Source: Allomeiothermus silvanus DSM 9946 (GTDB taxonomy: Bacteria > Deinococcota > Deinococci > Deinococcales > Thermaceae). Taken from it: DNA of 64,000 nt. A program made the position numbers and the translations under genes. The stretch spans positions 1,384,001-1,448,000 of the forward strand of contig NC_014212.1 of the NCBI RefSeq assembly GCF_000092125.1, read 5' to 3'. This document shows, piece by piece, positions 50,741 to 59,450 of this stretch (position 1 is the stretch's first letter; each line of letters starts with the position of its first letter). Under the pieces are notes generated by a model. The model did no database searches and had not been told where the DNA came from. It was given only the letters and a program-made list of their open reading frames with translations.

Positions 50741-52378
50741 TGTCAGCTGCTCGCGCAGCTTCAGCGCCTCTTGCTCGAGCGCCTGGAGTTCTTGGATCTG
50801 TTGGCTAAGCCGTTGCTGTGTTGCTTCGAGCCCGCTACAGGTGGGGCGATACAGGGCTCGGAAGCGTTCGGCGGAGCGCTCGAGTTCAAGCCTCAGGGCC
50901 TGTTTAAGCGCGGCTTCCAGGCTCGAGCGCACCTCGCCGAGCCGCTCGCGCAAACGGCTTTTGGCCTGATCCTTGCGGCGGGGTAGTATCGACAGGCCAA
51001 GGATAGCCGCCACCAGGCCAGCCACTACCCCGGTGACGTCGGCGGCCAGGCTTTGCAAAATGAGCACCAACCCCGCACCTAACCCGACCCCGCCCAGGCT
51101 GGCTAACGCGGTTTGCTGTAGGGCTAGCTGGATCTCTTCGCGCAGCACTACTGCTTCATCATCCGGGCGGTAACGCTCTAGCGCCTTGTGAATGGCTTGC
51201 TCCACGCTGGGTTCACCCTTGTCGCGGGCGGGCAGCATCCCCGGTGCTTCGCGCAGGAGAGCTAGGGCGTCTTCGAGCAACTCCTGGTTTTTCTTGGCGA
51301 GCCAATTTAAGGATTGCTGCACGCTGCGTTCCAAGACCTGGTTGCTATTTTGCGCCACGTCGCGCATGAAGGAGTCCTGGATGCGGCTGGCGTTGATTAG
51401 CTCGAGGATACGCGAAAGCCGCACGGTTTCGTCGAGCCAGCGCTCGCCGCGTTCGCGCACCTCATCGAGCACTTGTAGGGCGAGCGCGATCTGTCCGTCA
51501 AAATCCCGCTGAGTGCGCTCTATATGGCGCTTTAAAAGGGCCTCGAGTTCGCTGCAGGTCGCAAGCTGCTTGCGATTTTCGGCGAGCTCGCGCTCGAGGT
51601 AGGGCCTGGCATCTTGCACTAACCTGAGCAGCACCCCTAGCGGCGATCCCAGCTTGATCTTGGCCGATTCGTTGGCGAGCACCTTGCGGATATGGGCCTC
51701 GAGGTCGGCCAGGCCGCTGCCTTGTTTTTCGCCTTGCTTAGCCCGCCGTGCGGAAAGACCCAACACCGGGACACTTTGGCCTAGGGTTTGTAGCGCGCTT
51801 TGGCGCACGTACTCGAGTACCTCCCGCTGCTCGCTGGGGGAGAGCAGATCTATTTTGTTGACGAGCAGCACGATTTTCTTGCCCCAGGCCTTGATGAGCT
51901 GCAAAAACTCCGCTTCGGACTGGGTGAAGGGGCGATCCGCGCTGGTGACAAAGAGAATCAGGTCGGCGCGGGGCAAAAAGCGTTCCGTGAGCACCTGATG
52001 GTGCTCGAGAATGGCGTTGGTGCCGGGCGTGTCCACCATCCGCAGATCCTTGAGAAGCGCGTGCGGCAAATAGATCAAGGTGAGATCGGGGCCTTGTGGC
52101 TCGAGCTTGGCCTGCTCCCCATAGGTGATGAGGTTGATCCGATCCGTGGTCGGCGTAACCCCTTCTTTTAGCAGCTCGGCACCGAGAAGCGCATTGAGAA
52201 TGCTCGACTTTCCACTGTTGAATTCGCCGGATACCACCAGCATAAATGGCCCCTCGAGGTCGGCAAGTGCCTGACGGATAGGCGCTGGGTCAATTGCGGT
52301 GCGCGATATAGCCTCGAGGCCTCTGGCGAGAAGGGCGCGTACATCCTGTGCCAGAGCAAGCGTTTTGGCGTCTAGCAT
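50738..52378 (-). CDS. Bacterial dynamin-like GTPase
   Basis: Protein of 546 aa. The N-terminal GTPase domain has a P-loop (GEFNSGKSS, ~50-58), a G2 Thr (GVTPTTDR), G3 (VDTPGTN) and G4 (LVNKIDLL). A long helical stalk follows, then a hydrophobic hairpin (~420-462, ASLGGVGLGAGLVLILQ and VAGLVAAILGLSIL) likely to insert into membrane, and a C-terminal coiled coil. Bacterial dynamins remodel or protect membranes. There is a single gene, not a tandem pair. The stop codon lies inside repeat D. Confidence 0.87.
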   Translation of the reverse strand: MLDAKTLALAQDVRALLARGLEAISRTAIDPAPIRQALADLEGPFMLVVSGEFNSGKSSILNALLGAELLKEGVTPTTDRINLITYGEQAKLEPQGPDLTLIYLPHALLKDLRMVDTPGTNAILEHHQVLTERFLPRADLILFVTSADRPFTQSEAEFLQLIKAWGKKIVLLVNKIDLLSPSEQREVLEYVRQSALQTLGQSVPVLGLSARRAKQGEKQGSGLADLEAHIRKVLANESAKIKLGSPLGVLLRLVQDARPYLERELAENRKQLATCSELEALLKRHIERTQRDFDGQIALALQVLDEVRERGERWLDETVRLSRILELINASRIQDSFMRDVAQNSNQVLERSVQQSLNWLAKKNQELLEDALALLREAPGMLPARDKGEPSVEQAIHKALERYRPDDEAVVLREEIQLALQQTALASLGGVGLGAGLVLILQSLAADVTGVVAGLVAAILGLSILPRRKDQAKSRLRERLGEVRSSLEAALKQALRLELERSAERFRALYRPTCSGLEATQQRLSQQIQELQALEQEALKLREQLT

Positions 52379-52384
52379 GTGCGC

Positions 52385-52390
52385 AGTTTA
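52385..52390 (-). promoter_or_regulatory. -10 box for a leaderless dynamin-gene transcript
   Basis: TAAACT on the minus strand, 6 nt before ATG 52378, preceded directly by TG. No Shine-Dalgarno sequence is present. Confidence 0.4.
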
Positions 52391-52502
52391 CATGCCGCAG
52401 CGCTTTGGCGTGTGGGCTTTGTAATGCAGTATATGCGATAGATAAAGGAGAAATGGGCGAACGCCTATAGGTGGTATCAACAGGTGCAAAATCCACAATA
52501 TG

Positions 52503-52511
52503 TGGTATATT
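52503..52511 (+). promoter_or_regulatory. Extended -10 promoter of the H1-like gene
   Basis: TGGTATATT, a TGn-extended -10 lying in CCACA-ATA-TGTGG. A ~45-nt leader with a strong Shine-Dalgarno sequence AGGAGGTGA precedes ATG 52566. Confidence 0.55.
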
Positions 52512-52565
52512 GTCATCCAGGGATCATGAAAATTATCCCACTCCACCCGGAAAGGAGGTGACTTC

Positions 52566-52889
52566 ATGGCTGAGAAAAAGACTGCGGCCAAGAAACCTGC
52601 TGCCAAGCCTGCTGCTAAGGCCCCGGCAAAGGCTACGGCTAAGCCTGCGGCGAAGAAGGCTCCGGCTAAGGCTGCTGCGAAACCTGCCGCCAAAGCTCCG
52701 GCTAAAGCGACGGCCAAGCCCGCGGCAAAACCCGCTGCCAAAGCGGCTGCTAAGCCCGCTGCCAAGACGGCTGCGGCCAAGCCCGCGGCGAAGAAGGCTC
52801 CGGCTAAGGCTGCTGCGAAACCTGCTGCTAAATCTGCCGCCAAACCCGCCGCGAAGAAGACCACCACCAAGAAAGAGACTGCCAAGTAG
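52566..52889 (+). CDS. Histone H1-like Lys/Ala/Pro-rich protein
   Basis: Protein of 107 aa made almost entirely of Ala, Lys and Pro in imperfect AAKPAAK and APAKA repeats, with an acidic pair near the start (MAEKKTAAKK) and KKTTTKKETAK at the end. Such tails resemble the C-terminus of histone H1 and bacterial AlgP/HctB-type nucleoid proteins and should be disordered and DNA-binding. The Shine-Dalgarno sequence AGGAGGTGA is near perfect, so expression is probably high. Codon-level repetition (GCTGCTAAG/GCGGCCAAG) suggests growth by slippage. Confidence 0.85.
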   Translation: MAEKKTAAKKPAAKPAAKAPAKATAKPAAKKAPAKAAAKPAAKAPAKATAKPAAKPAAKAAAKPAAKTAAAKPAAKKAPAKAAAKPAAKSAAKPAAKKTTTKKETAK

Positions 52890-52907
52890 CCGGTTGTAGT
52901 TGAAGAC

Positions 52908-52929
52908 ATCGGCCTCGAAAGAGGCCGAT
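52908..52929. terminator. Stem-loop between convergent genes
   Basis: ATCGGCCTC / GAGGCCGAT with a GAAA tetraloop, between the H1-like gene and the end of the acyl-CoA synthetase gene. The T-rich tail is weak on both strands. Confidence 0.5.
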
Positions 52930-54857
52930 TATGTGTTGGCCAGCCGGATGGCCTCGACCGCTTTGGGATTCTCGAGCGCCGATAGATCCCCCGGTTCTTG
53001 TCCCAGATACGCCGCGCGGATCACCCGGCGCATCACCTTGGCGTTGCGGGTCTTGGGGAGGTCCGGCACGAAGAGGATCTTCTCGGGCTTGAGGGCTTTC
53101 CCCAGCCTGGCTGCGATGGTTTCCCCAATAGCTTGGGAAAGTTCCGGGCTTGGTTCATTACCAGGCTTCAGCACGATAAAGACCACCGCAGTCTCACCCT
53201 TGACTTCGTGGGGCACTCCGATGGCCGCGGCCTCTTTCACCGCCGGGTGAGCAACGGCAGCGCTCTCGATCTCGGCGGGGCCTACTCGTTTACCTGCGAT
53301 CTTGAGGGTGTCGTCGCTTCGCCCGTGGATGGTCCAGTGGCCCTCCCCATCCAGCACTGCCCAGTCGCCATGAACCCAAATGCCGGGGAAGCGCGACCAG
53401 TACGTGGCTAGGTAGCGTCCTGGGTCACGCCAAAAACCTTTGGTCATCCCCGGCCAGGGCCCCAGCACTGCGAGTTCACCCACCTGGTCGGTGACGGGTT
53501 GGGCGTTCTCGTCAAGTACCACGGCCTTGATACCGGGAGCAGCGGTGTTGAACCCTGCGGGCTTGATAGGGCGCCACACGGTGCAACCCAGGATGCCCCC
53601 GCCGACTTCCGTGCCGCCCGAGTAGTTGATGATGGGGCAACGGCTCTGGCCCACCACCCGGAAGAACCACTTGTAGGGTTCTTCGTTCCAGGGCTCGCCG
53701 GTCGAGCCGAGCACCCGCAGTTTGGAGAGGTCATGCTTGGCTACCGCCTCTTCGCCGTGCGGAATCAGGGCGCGTACCAGGGTAGGGGAGATGCCCAGGT
53801 GGGTGATGCCATGGCGAGCGCACATGGCCCACAACCGGCTGGCGTCGGGGAAGTCGGGGGCACCCTCGTAGAGAAACACCGTACCCCCCACGGTGAGCCC
53901 GCCCAAGATAGCCCACGGCCCCATCATCCAACCCATGTCGGTGAACCAAAAGAGGGTTTCGCCCTCGCGTAGGTCAAAGAGGTGGGCGATATCCTGGGCA
54001 GCTTTGATGGGAAAGCCCGCGTGGTAATGCACGGTACCTTTGGGCTTGCCGGTAGTACCCGAGGTGTAGATCAGCATGAAAGGATCCATGCTGTCCATCG
54101 CTTCGTAGGGGGCTGCTGGGCTCTGAGCGCTTACCAGATCGTTCCAGGTGACTTCGTCCGGTTGGAGCGTTGCCTCCCCGAAGCGCTGCACTACCAAAAT
54201 CTTCTCCACGGAAGGGGAGATTCGGGCCGCTTCCCGCGCCGCCTGAAGCAGGTTCACCTTTCCTCCGCGCCGGTAAAATCCGTCCGCTGTGATGAGCAGC
54301 TTGGCCTCGGCGTCGTTGAGTCGCGTCGCGGCGGCCTCGGCGGCGTAGCCGGAGAAGATAGGCACGAAGATAGCCCCGATGCGAGCTACTGCTAGAGCGC
54401 TGATGGCGGTTTCAGGAAGCATCGGGAGAAAGATTCCCACCCGGTCTCCTTTACGGATCCCCAAGCGGGTTAGTCCGTTGGCTGCCTTAGCTACCATGGC
54501 CTCGAGCATCTGGTAGCTGAGGCGAACGATCTGCCCATCCTCGCCCTCCCAGACAATGGCGGTCTCCTCGGCTCGGTGGGGGAGGTGTCGGGCTAGCGCG
54601 TTATAGGCCAGGTTGAGCTTTCCGCCGGGAAACCAGTGGGGCCACTCCGGGCCTTGGGAGATATCCAGGATTTGTTGGTAAGGTTGCATCCACTCGATGC
54701 CCAGCTCGTGCACGGTGGCTTCCCAAAAGCCCTCGAGGTCTTGGACGCTGTACTCGTAGAGGGCTTGGTAGGTGGAAAGCCCCAGCTTGTGCATAAGCCG
54801 CTCGAGGTGGCTGCCTTGGGTATAGGCTGCCGAGGGATACCAGATGGGTTCGGACAT
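52929..54857 (-). CDS. Acetyl-CoA/acyl-CoA synthetase family protein
   Basis: AMP-forming ligase of 642 aa. The P-loop is YTSGTTGKPKGTVHYHAG, then FTDMGWMMGPW, NYSGGTEVGGG and HGRSDDTLKIAGKRVGPAEIE, with the catalytic Lys in KTRNAKVMRR. The N-terminal ACS cap (ALYEYSVQDLEGFWEATV) is present. NYSGGTEVGGG differs from the TYWQTETGG-type motif of acetyl-CoA synthetase, so a longer or different acid (propionate, butyrate or acetoacetate) is possible. ATG 54857 is chosen because GGAGGT lies ~9 nt upstream and the ACS cap then begins normally. Confidence 0.9.
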   Translation of the reverse strand: MSEPIWYPSAAYTQGSHLERLMHKLGLSTYQALYEYSVQDLEGFWEATVHELGIEWMQPYQQILDISQGPEWPHWFPGGKLNLAYNALARHLPHRAEETAIVWEGEDGQIVRLSYQMLEAMVAKAANGLTRLGIRKGDRVGIFLPMLPETAISALAVARIGAIFVPIFSGYAAEAAATRLNDAEAKLLITADGFYRRGGKVNLLQAAREAARISPSVEKILVVQRFGEATLQPDEVTWNDLVSAQSPAAPYEAMDSMDPFMLIYTSGTTGKPKGTVHYHAGFPIKAAQDIAHLFDLREGETLFWFTDMGWMMGPWAILGGLTVGGTVFLYEGAPDFPDASRLWAMCARHGITHLGISPTLVRALIPHGEEAVAKHDLSKLRVLGSTGEPWNEEPYKWFFRVVGQSRCPIINYSGGTEVGGGILGCTVWRPIKPAGFNTAAPGIKAVVLDENAQPVTDQVGELAVLGPWPGMTKGFWRDPGRYLATYWSRFPGIWVHGDWAVLDGEGHWTIHGRSDDTLKIAGKRVGPAEIESAAVAHPAVKEAAAIGVPHEVKGETAVVFIVLKPGNEPSPELSQAIGETIAARLGKALKPEKILFVPDLPKTRNAKVMRRVIRAAYLGQEPGDLSALENPKAVEAIRLANT

Positions 54858-55017
54858 GCTGCGACCTCCGCTTGACGAACAGCATAACGCGACAGGGGTC
54901 ACCTGTCGTACGCCCCTCGTCTTGCGCCAAAGGCCAAGACTGGCTTGAAGCCGGAAAACTCTTTCCATAGACCCCAGGCCGCGGGGTCACTCGCGTTTTT
55001 CAGCGTACGACCCCTAT

Positions 55018-55878
55018 CTAGCCTTTCTTGCGGAACAACCCGAATATCCCTTTGCCCTTGAGGGGGGCTTCGGGCTTTTTATCTTTGGGTTGGGGCGGGG
55101 CCACGGGGTTGGCGAGTACGATCAGGAAATCCTTGAGGGTTTTGCGCCGCTCGGGATCTTTGTCGAGCAAGCCCCGCAAAGCCCGGTCGAGCGGCTGCGG
55201 GAGGTTGGTGGGGGCGGCGGGCAGGTGCAGATGGGCATACTCGAGCTGTTCATAGGTCTCGCCCTTGAAAGGCCGCCTGCCGGTCAGGAGTTCGTAGGCC
55301 AGCACCCCAAATGAGTAGGTGTCGGAGGCTGGGTTGGGGTCACCCCCGGCAAAGAGTTCGGGGGCCATGTAAAAAGGGCTCCCGGCCCGCTCGCCTAGGC
55401 GGTAGTTCTCGCGGGTGCGGGCCACGCCCAGATCGCCCAGCTTGTAGACGCCCTGGTTGCGGTAGATGTTAGAGGGTTTGACGTCCTGGTGGATCACACC
55501 CTGGTCGTGCAAGAAGACCAAAGCCGCGGCGATCTGTTGTAAACAGGTCTTGGCCTCGTCCGCTGACAACGCCCCATGGCTGAGGCGATCTTCCAGGCTG
55601 CCCTCGGACATGTACTCGAGGGCCAAGAAAGCCTCTTCCCCGAAGGGTTTCCCGGCCAGACCCCGCACTAAGTACTTGTGTGAGAGGGCTAGCGAGAGGC
55701 CCACCTCTTGGGCGAAGCGCTCGGCCAACTTGGGGTCGCTACGCACTTCTTTGCGGGGGATTTTCATCGCCACCGGTGTGTCGTCGGGGGCCTTGGCCAG
55801 GTATACCTGGGAAAAGCGCCCCAACCCTAAGAGCATCTCGAGTTTGAAGTCCTTGCGGGTCAGGTGGCGAAAATTCAT
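55018..55878 (-). CDS. Soluble Ser/Thr protein kinase
   Basis: Hanks-type kinase of 286 aa. It has a glycine loop (LGLGRFSQVYLAK), Lys39 (VAMKI), Glu58, a catalytic loop HQDVKPSN (Asp132, Lys134, Asn137), Asp149 in the DFG position (GDLG) and an APE-like MAPELF. HRD is HQD, so it lacks the Arg used for activation-loop control, and DFG is DLG. No transmembrane or sensor domain follows; the basic Pro/Lys tail (PPQPKDKKPEAPLKGKG) may aid membrane or partner binding. It overlaps the upstream UPF0173 gene by 4 bp. Confidence 0.9.
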   Translation of the reverse strand: MNFRHLTRKDFKLEMLLGLGRFSQVYLAKAPDDTPVAMKIPRKEVRSDPKLAERFAQEVGLSLALSHKYLVRGLAGKPFGEEAFLALEYMSEGSLEDRLSHGALSADEAKTCLQQIAAALVFLHDQGVIHQDVKPSNIYRNQGVYKLGDLGVARTRENYRLGERAGSPFYMAPELFAGGDPNPASDTYSFGVLAYELLTGRRPFKGETYEQLEYAHLHLPAAPTNLPQPLDRALRGLLDKDPERRKTLKDFLIVLANPVAPPQPKDKKPEAPLKGKGIFGLFRKKG

Positions 55879-56549
55879 TGCAGCGGCCAGACCTCCCCCG
55901 GTTTCAGCGCGCGCCCTTCTACGCCCAAAAGCCTGGCTCGAGCCACGAAGGCTTCCCCGTCTTGCATGATGGGTGGGAAGGTATTGTAGTGGATGGGCAA
56001 AACAGCCTTGGGTCGGATAAGCTCGAGGGCCTGGAGGGCATCGTCGGGTCCCATGGTGAAGTGATCCCCGATGGGGAGGCAGGCTAAGTCAATCCCGTGC
56101 TTGCCGATGAGGCCCATGTCGCTGAAGAGCGCGGTGTCCCCCGCGTGATAGATCTTCATCCCGCCGAACTCCAGGATCATCCCGGTGGGCATCCCGCCAT
56201 AAGTTCCGTCGGGGAAGGAAGAGGAGTGCCAGGCTGGGGTGAGCTTGAGCGAACCCCATGCGGCCTTGAACTTCCCCCCGATGTTCATAGGGATGGCCTT
56301 GGCCCCTTTGCTCTCGGCGTAGTAGCCAATTTCGGCGGTGCCGATAATGGTGGCGCCTTTTTGTGCCAGGGCTAGGCTATCGCCCCAGTGGTCGCCGTGG
56401 GCGTGGGTAACCAGGACATAGTCGACCTCGAGCTCCTCGGCTTTGAGGCTGGCGGTGGGGTTGCCACTCAGGAAAGGATCAACCACGATTCGGGTTTTGC
56501 CGTCGCTCAAGTAAACCGCCGAGTGTCCCAGGTAGCGAAGTTCCAACAT
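55875..56549 (-). CDS. UPF0173 metal-dependent hydrolase (MBL fold)
   Basis: Beta-lactamase-fold protein of 224 aa with the metal motif THAHGDHWGDSL, His in PAWHSSS, Asp in YHAGDTALFSD and His in VLPIHYNTFPP. The fold and length match the UPF0173 family, whose substrate is unknown. Its stop overlaps the kinase ATG by 4 bp (ATGA), so kinase and hydrolase are made together. Confidence 0.92.
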   Translation of the reverse strand: MLELRYLGHSAVYLSDGKTRIVVDPFLSGNPTASLKAEELEVDYVLVTHAHGDHWGDSLALAQKGATIIGTAEIGYYAESKGAKAIPMNIGGKFKAAWGSLKLTPAWHSSSFPDGTYGGMPTGMILEFGGMKIYHAGDTALFSDMGLIGKHGIDLACLPIGDHFTMGPDDALQALELIRPKAVLPIHYNTFPPIMQDGEAFVARARLLGVEGRALKPGEVWPLQ

Positions 56550-56671
56550 GGTCCACCTCCCTTATCTCGAGTGCCCAACTTTTCCATTCTCCTTGCAGCG
56601 TTAGCTTGAGGGGTTGGCCAGGCTTTTCTCAGTATATCGAGGCTCGCGCCGAGCATGAGTTTACCGACGAA

Positions 56672-57118
56672 CTACCCCTGGTTGAGGGTCTCCAGTGCCC
56701 GGCTAATGGTGCGCTGGAAAGCGGCTTCAGCCATACGCCTGAGGGCCTTGCCGCCCCATTTTTCTCCCTCCGGGAGCTGGGCGTGCAGCCGCACGGTGAT
56801 GGTATAGGCGAGCGCGTCCCCCACTGCTGTTCCCTCGCCGGAGAGTTCTGCCCAAAAGGCTGGGGGTTCGCCCCCCTCGTCGCCAGGAAACAACGCCACC
56901 AGCGAGGCCCGCCCCTCGGCTTCAGCCTGGAGACGGCTGCGGAAGGGAAAACGCAGGTCCCCTATCAAGGGGGTATAGGTGACCAGTTCACCCATTAGGT
57001 ACTCGCCCTCGCGGCGCAAGTCCCGGAAGGGGGGGCGCCCGCCGAACACCCGTTCGGGAGTCAGAAGCTCAGCAGGGGTGCCAGGGATGCGCAATTCGAA
57101 GGTTCGCTCGAGGGTCAT
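56672..57118 (-). CDS. DUF3809-like protein of the Thermus group
   Basis: Cytosolic protein of 148 aa, beta-rich with a C-terminal helix (KALRRMAEAAFQRTISRALE) and the layout of SRPBCC-like lipid-binding folds. It resembles DUF3809, restricted to Deinococcus-Thermus; this is recognition by memory, not by search. ATG 57118 is chosen because MTLERTFELRIPG starts the first strand. A TAAGAT box lies 11 nt upstream. Confidence 0.65.
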   Translation of the reverse strand: MTLERTFELRIPGTPAELLTPERVFGGRPPFRDLRREGEYLMGELVTYTPLIGDLRFPFRSRLQAEAEGRASLVALFPGDEGGEPPAFWAELSGEGTAVGDALAYTITVRLHAQLPEGEKWGGKALRRMAEAAFQRTISRALETLNQG

Positions 57119-57226
57119 ATAACCGAAGCATCTTAACACCCCTAGCCGGGACTGGGCTGAGCATCGGATCACATAGGGAGCTGTGGGAGGTAGCCAGGGA
57201 GGGAAGATGCCGTCTCGTTTTTCTTC

Positions 57227-57442
57227 TCACTCCACCCATTCCACCCGTACCAAGCCCGATTTCACCAACTCTTCGACCTCCTGGTCTTGCACGTTGCGCA
57301 GCCGCGGCAAATGACCGAAATGCGGGGCGGCGGTCGCCAGCCCTACCCGCACCACCAAGACCTCCTCACCCTCGGCTTTGCCGATGCGCCAGATCAGATG
57401 GTTGCCCAGTTTTTCCAGGAGGTCATCGAGTGCCGATTCCAT
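57227..57442 (-). CDS. Small protein of unknown function
   Basis: Protein of 71 aa, acidic, with an amphipathic N-terminal helix (MESALDDLLEKLGNHLIWRI), a beta segment (EEVLVVRVGLATAAP) and a C-terminal DQEVEELVKSGLVRVEW. Composition and third-position GC fit real coding sequence. No family is recognised. It ends ~50 bp before the DUF3809-like gene region and 45 bp after the methyltransferase stop. Confidence 0.55.
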   Translation of the reverse strand: MESALDDLLEKLGNHLIWRIGKAEGEEVLVVRVGLATAAPHFGHLPRLRNVQDQEVEELVKSGLVRVEWVE

Positions 57443-57487
57443 AAGCCCATAGTGTCCGAGGTCTTGGGGAAAAGAGCAAGGGCAGTT

Positions 57488-58660
57488 TTATTGCTGCACC
57501 TCGAGCAGGGCGAATTTCAAGTAAAAAGTTTCTGGCACGTTCAACAGAATCGGATGGTCCCAGCCCTGGGTGCGCTTCTCGATGACCCGCAGGCTCTTGT
57601 GGGCATCGGCAGCCGCGTCAGAGAGCATCTCGTAGAACAGCGGCTCGCTGAGGTGATGGCTGCACGAGGCTGTAGCCAGGACACCGCCCGGCTTGAGGAG
57701 CTTCATGGCCCGTAGGTTGATCTCCTTGTAGGCGGCGTAGGCCCGCTCGAGGTCGCGCTTGCTCTTGGCGAAAGCCGGAGGATCCAGCACGATGAGGTCG
57801 TAGAGGTTGCGCTGCTTTTCTTGCTCGCGCAAGAACTCAAAGGCGTTGGCCTCACGCGTCTCGAGCCCTAAGCGGTTGGCTGCGGCATTCTCTTGGGCCC
57901 GCCTGAGCGCGTCCGCGGAGGAATCTACCGCCACCACCCGGCTGAAGTTTGCGGCCAAGTGTAAGGCGAAAGAGCCATGGTAGCTGAATACGTCGAGGGC
58001 CGATTCCCCGCGGAAGGCGTCTAATCGTAGTCGGTTGTCGCGCTGGTCGAGGAAAGCTCCGGTTTTTTGCCCCTCGCGAAGGTCTACCCGGTAACGCACC
58101 GGGCCCTCCTCGACCCATACCTGATCGGGTACATTCCCGTGCAGCGGCCTTACCCCTTGGGGGAGCCCCTCGAGTGCCCGGCTCTTCTGATCGTTCTTGG
58201 CCAGCACACTCTGGACCGGGAGGGTCTCGAGCAACACCTCCAGCAGCTTTTCGGTCAGCGGCTCGAGGGCTGCCGAACCCACCTGCAAAACTACATGCTG
58301 GGCATAGGCATCGAGCACCAGGGCGGGGAGGAAGTCTCCCTCGGCGTGAACCAGCCGGTAGCCCCCGCCGGGGTTTTGCTCGAGCGCTCCTTTGCGGCGC
58401 TGGAGGGCTAGCCGTAGGTTATCGAGCAGGGCCGCTTCGGCATCCCGCACCTCGCCAAAGCGAAACGCCCGCACCGCGATCTCCGAAGCTGGGTTCCACA
58501 AAGCCCAGGCTAGGAGGCCCTTAGGGCCATATACGGGGAACAGCCCCGGTTCCGGGGGGCCGTCTTGAACATCGCTTTTGTAGACCCAAGGATGTCGGGC
58601 CAGCAGGCGGGTGGCCCCTTTGGGGCTCACGCGGATCTTTGCTTTAGCGGACAGTTCCAC
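57488..58660 (-). CDS. RlmI/RlmO-type 23S rRNA m5C methyltransferase (copy 2)
   Basis: Enzyme of 390 aa. It has an N-terminal PUA domain ([23 protein letters not shown], split here by family knowledge into PUA strands), an EEHEE domain ([20 protein letters not shown]) and a Rossmann domain with SAM motif [16 protein letters not shown], motif [13 protein letters not shown] and a candidate Cys in [10 protein letters not shown]. It is closer to E. coli RlmI than the copy at 16555, because it keeps the PUA start. GTG 58660 is chosen from the PUA boundary. There is no Shine-Dalgarno sequence, so the start is uncertain. Confidence 0.88.
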   Translation of the reverse strand: MELSAKAKIRVSPKGATRLLARHPWVYKSDVQDGPPEPGLFPVYGPKGLLAWALWNPASEIAVRAFRFGEVRDAEAALLDNLRLALQRRKGALEQNPGGGYRLVHAEGDFLPALVLDAYAQHVVLQVGSAALEPLTEKLLEVLLETLPVQSVLAKNDQKSRALEGLPQGVRPLHGNVPDQVWVEEGPVRYRVDLREGQKTGAFLDQRDNRLRLDAFRGESALDVFSYHGSFALHLAANFSRVVAVDSSADALRRAQENAAANRLGLETREANAFEFLREQEKQRNLYDLIVLDPPAFAKSKRDLERAYAAYKEINLRAMKLLKPGGVLATASCSHHLSEPLFYEMLSDAAADAHKSLRVIEKRTQGWDHPILLNVPETFYLKFALLEVQQ

Positions 58661-58834
58661 TTTAGCGAGTCTAAGCGGCGGTCTCCTCGGTTTGCAAGCG
58701 AGGGAAGCCCGTGCTACCGGCGAATAGGGCTCTTGTCCCCGGAGCGGCTGTCCACGAGGGCTATTCCTCGGCTTGACCCCGCGAGTCCGGGCCCCTCGAT
58801 TGAGTAAAAGCGCACAAACTCTCCTACGAATACA

Positions 58835-58850
58835 TGTAACGATTGTTACA
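58835..58850. promoter_or_regulatory. Inverted repeat TGTAAC-N4-GTTACA
   Basis: Perfect 6-bp arms around GATT, a likely dimeric regulator site. It lies ~155 bp upstream of the ATP synthase promoter and ~170 bp upstream of the divergent methyltransferase gene. The 429-bp gap 58661-59089 holds this, a possible short ORF and the promoter. Confidence 0.45.
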
Positions 58851-58901
58851 CAAATGGGCTCGAGGGGGCACGGCAACAAGAGCAGGAGCAAGGAGATCAA
58901 G

Positions 58902-59033
58902 ATGGATCTTGGATTGACCCCAATGAATATCCAGCTTTACCGGGTAAACTCTCCCCTGACAGGCAGTCCATCCATCCCCGTGGTTCGCGTTGACACTAGT
59001 GTTTGTCGCCCGATACAATACCACGGGCGCTAA
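58902..59033 (+). CDS. Possible 43-aa leader ORF
   Basis: ATG preceded by AGGAGA at ideal spacing, encoding [19 protein letters not shown] and 24 more residues without similarity to a known family. The ATP synthase promoter lies inside its 3' half. It could be a real small gene ending at the promoter, or chance. Confidence 0.2.
   Translation: MDLGLTPMNIQLYRVNSPLTGSPSIPVVRVDTSVCRPIQYHGR
58990..59019 (+). promoter_or_regulatory. Strong promoter of the V/A-ATP synthase operon
   Basis: Perfect -35 TTGACA (58990-58995), 18-bp spacer and -10 TACAAT (59014-59019). Transcription would start near 59026, giving a ~65-nt leader before ATG 59090. Confidence 0.8.
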
Positions 59034-59089
59034 ATTGCGCAGGTTTTCACGAAAGCAGTTTTCACCGCTCAGGTTGTACGAGAGGAGGC

Positions 59090-59407
59090 ATGGTGGCTAG
59101 CCAAGGACTGATCAAGAGCCTTGCCGAGCAGGAGCAGGAACTGGCCCGGCGGTTGGAAGAAGCCCGCCGCGCAGCCCAGGCCAAGCTCAGCGAGGCCGAA
59201 GCGGAAGCGGCCCGCATCGAGCAAGCGGCCCAACAGAGCTTGCGCGAACTGGAGAGTCGGTTCCGCGCCGAGACCGCCGAGATGGTGGCCAAGATCGAGG
59301 CTGAAGCCCGTCAAAAGGCCGAGGCCGAAGCCCAGGCGATCAGCACTGCTGCTGCCCCCAAGATCGCGGGGGCGATTCAGGAAGTGCTCAAGGAGGTTCT
59401 CCCTTAG
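59090..59407 (+). CDS. V/A-type ATP synthase subunit G (peripheral stalk)
   Basis: Protein of 105 aa, almost all Ala/Glu/Arg/Lys coiled coil (LARRLEEARRAAQAKLSEAE), as expected for the stalk subunit that pairs with subunit E. GAGAGGAGG lies before the ATG. It is the first gene of the operon, in the position of G in Thermus. Confidence 0.85.
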   Translation: MVASQGLIKSLAEQEQELARRLEEARRAAQAKLSEAEAEAARIEQAAQQSLRELESRFRAETAEMVAKIEAEARQKAEAEAQAISTAAAPKIAGAIQEVLKEVLP

Positions 59408-59450
59408 ATCTGCCCAAGCCCCAAAAAGGAGGTATCCCCTGATCGCGACG

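Noticed and set aside
52388-52909. 173-aa minus-strand frame opposite the H1-like gene
   Set aside because: Its Ala/Gly/Leu repeats are simply the complement of the Lys/Ala/Pro repeats. The + strand has a near-perfect ribosome-binding site and an extended -10.
59121-59450. Upstream extension of subunit I overlapping subunit G in another frame
   Set aside because: The Arg/Pro-rich translation is a shadow of the subunit G gene. The real subunit I begins at about 59439-59451.
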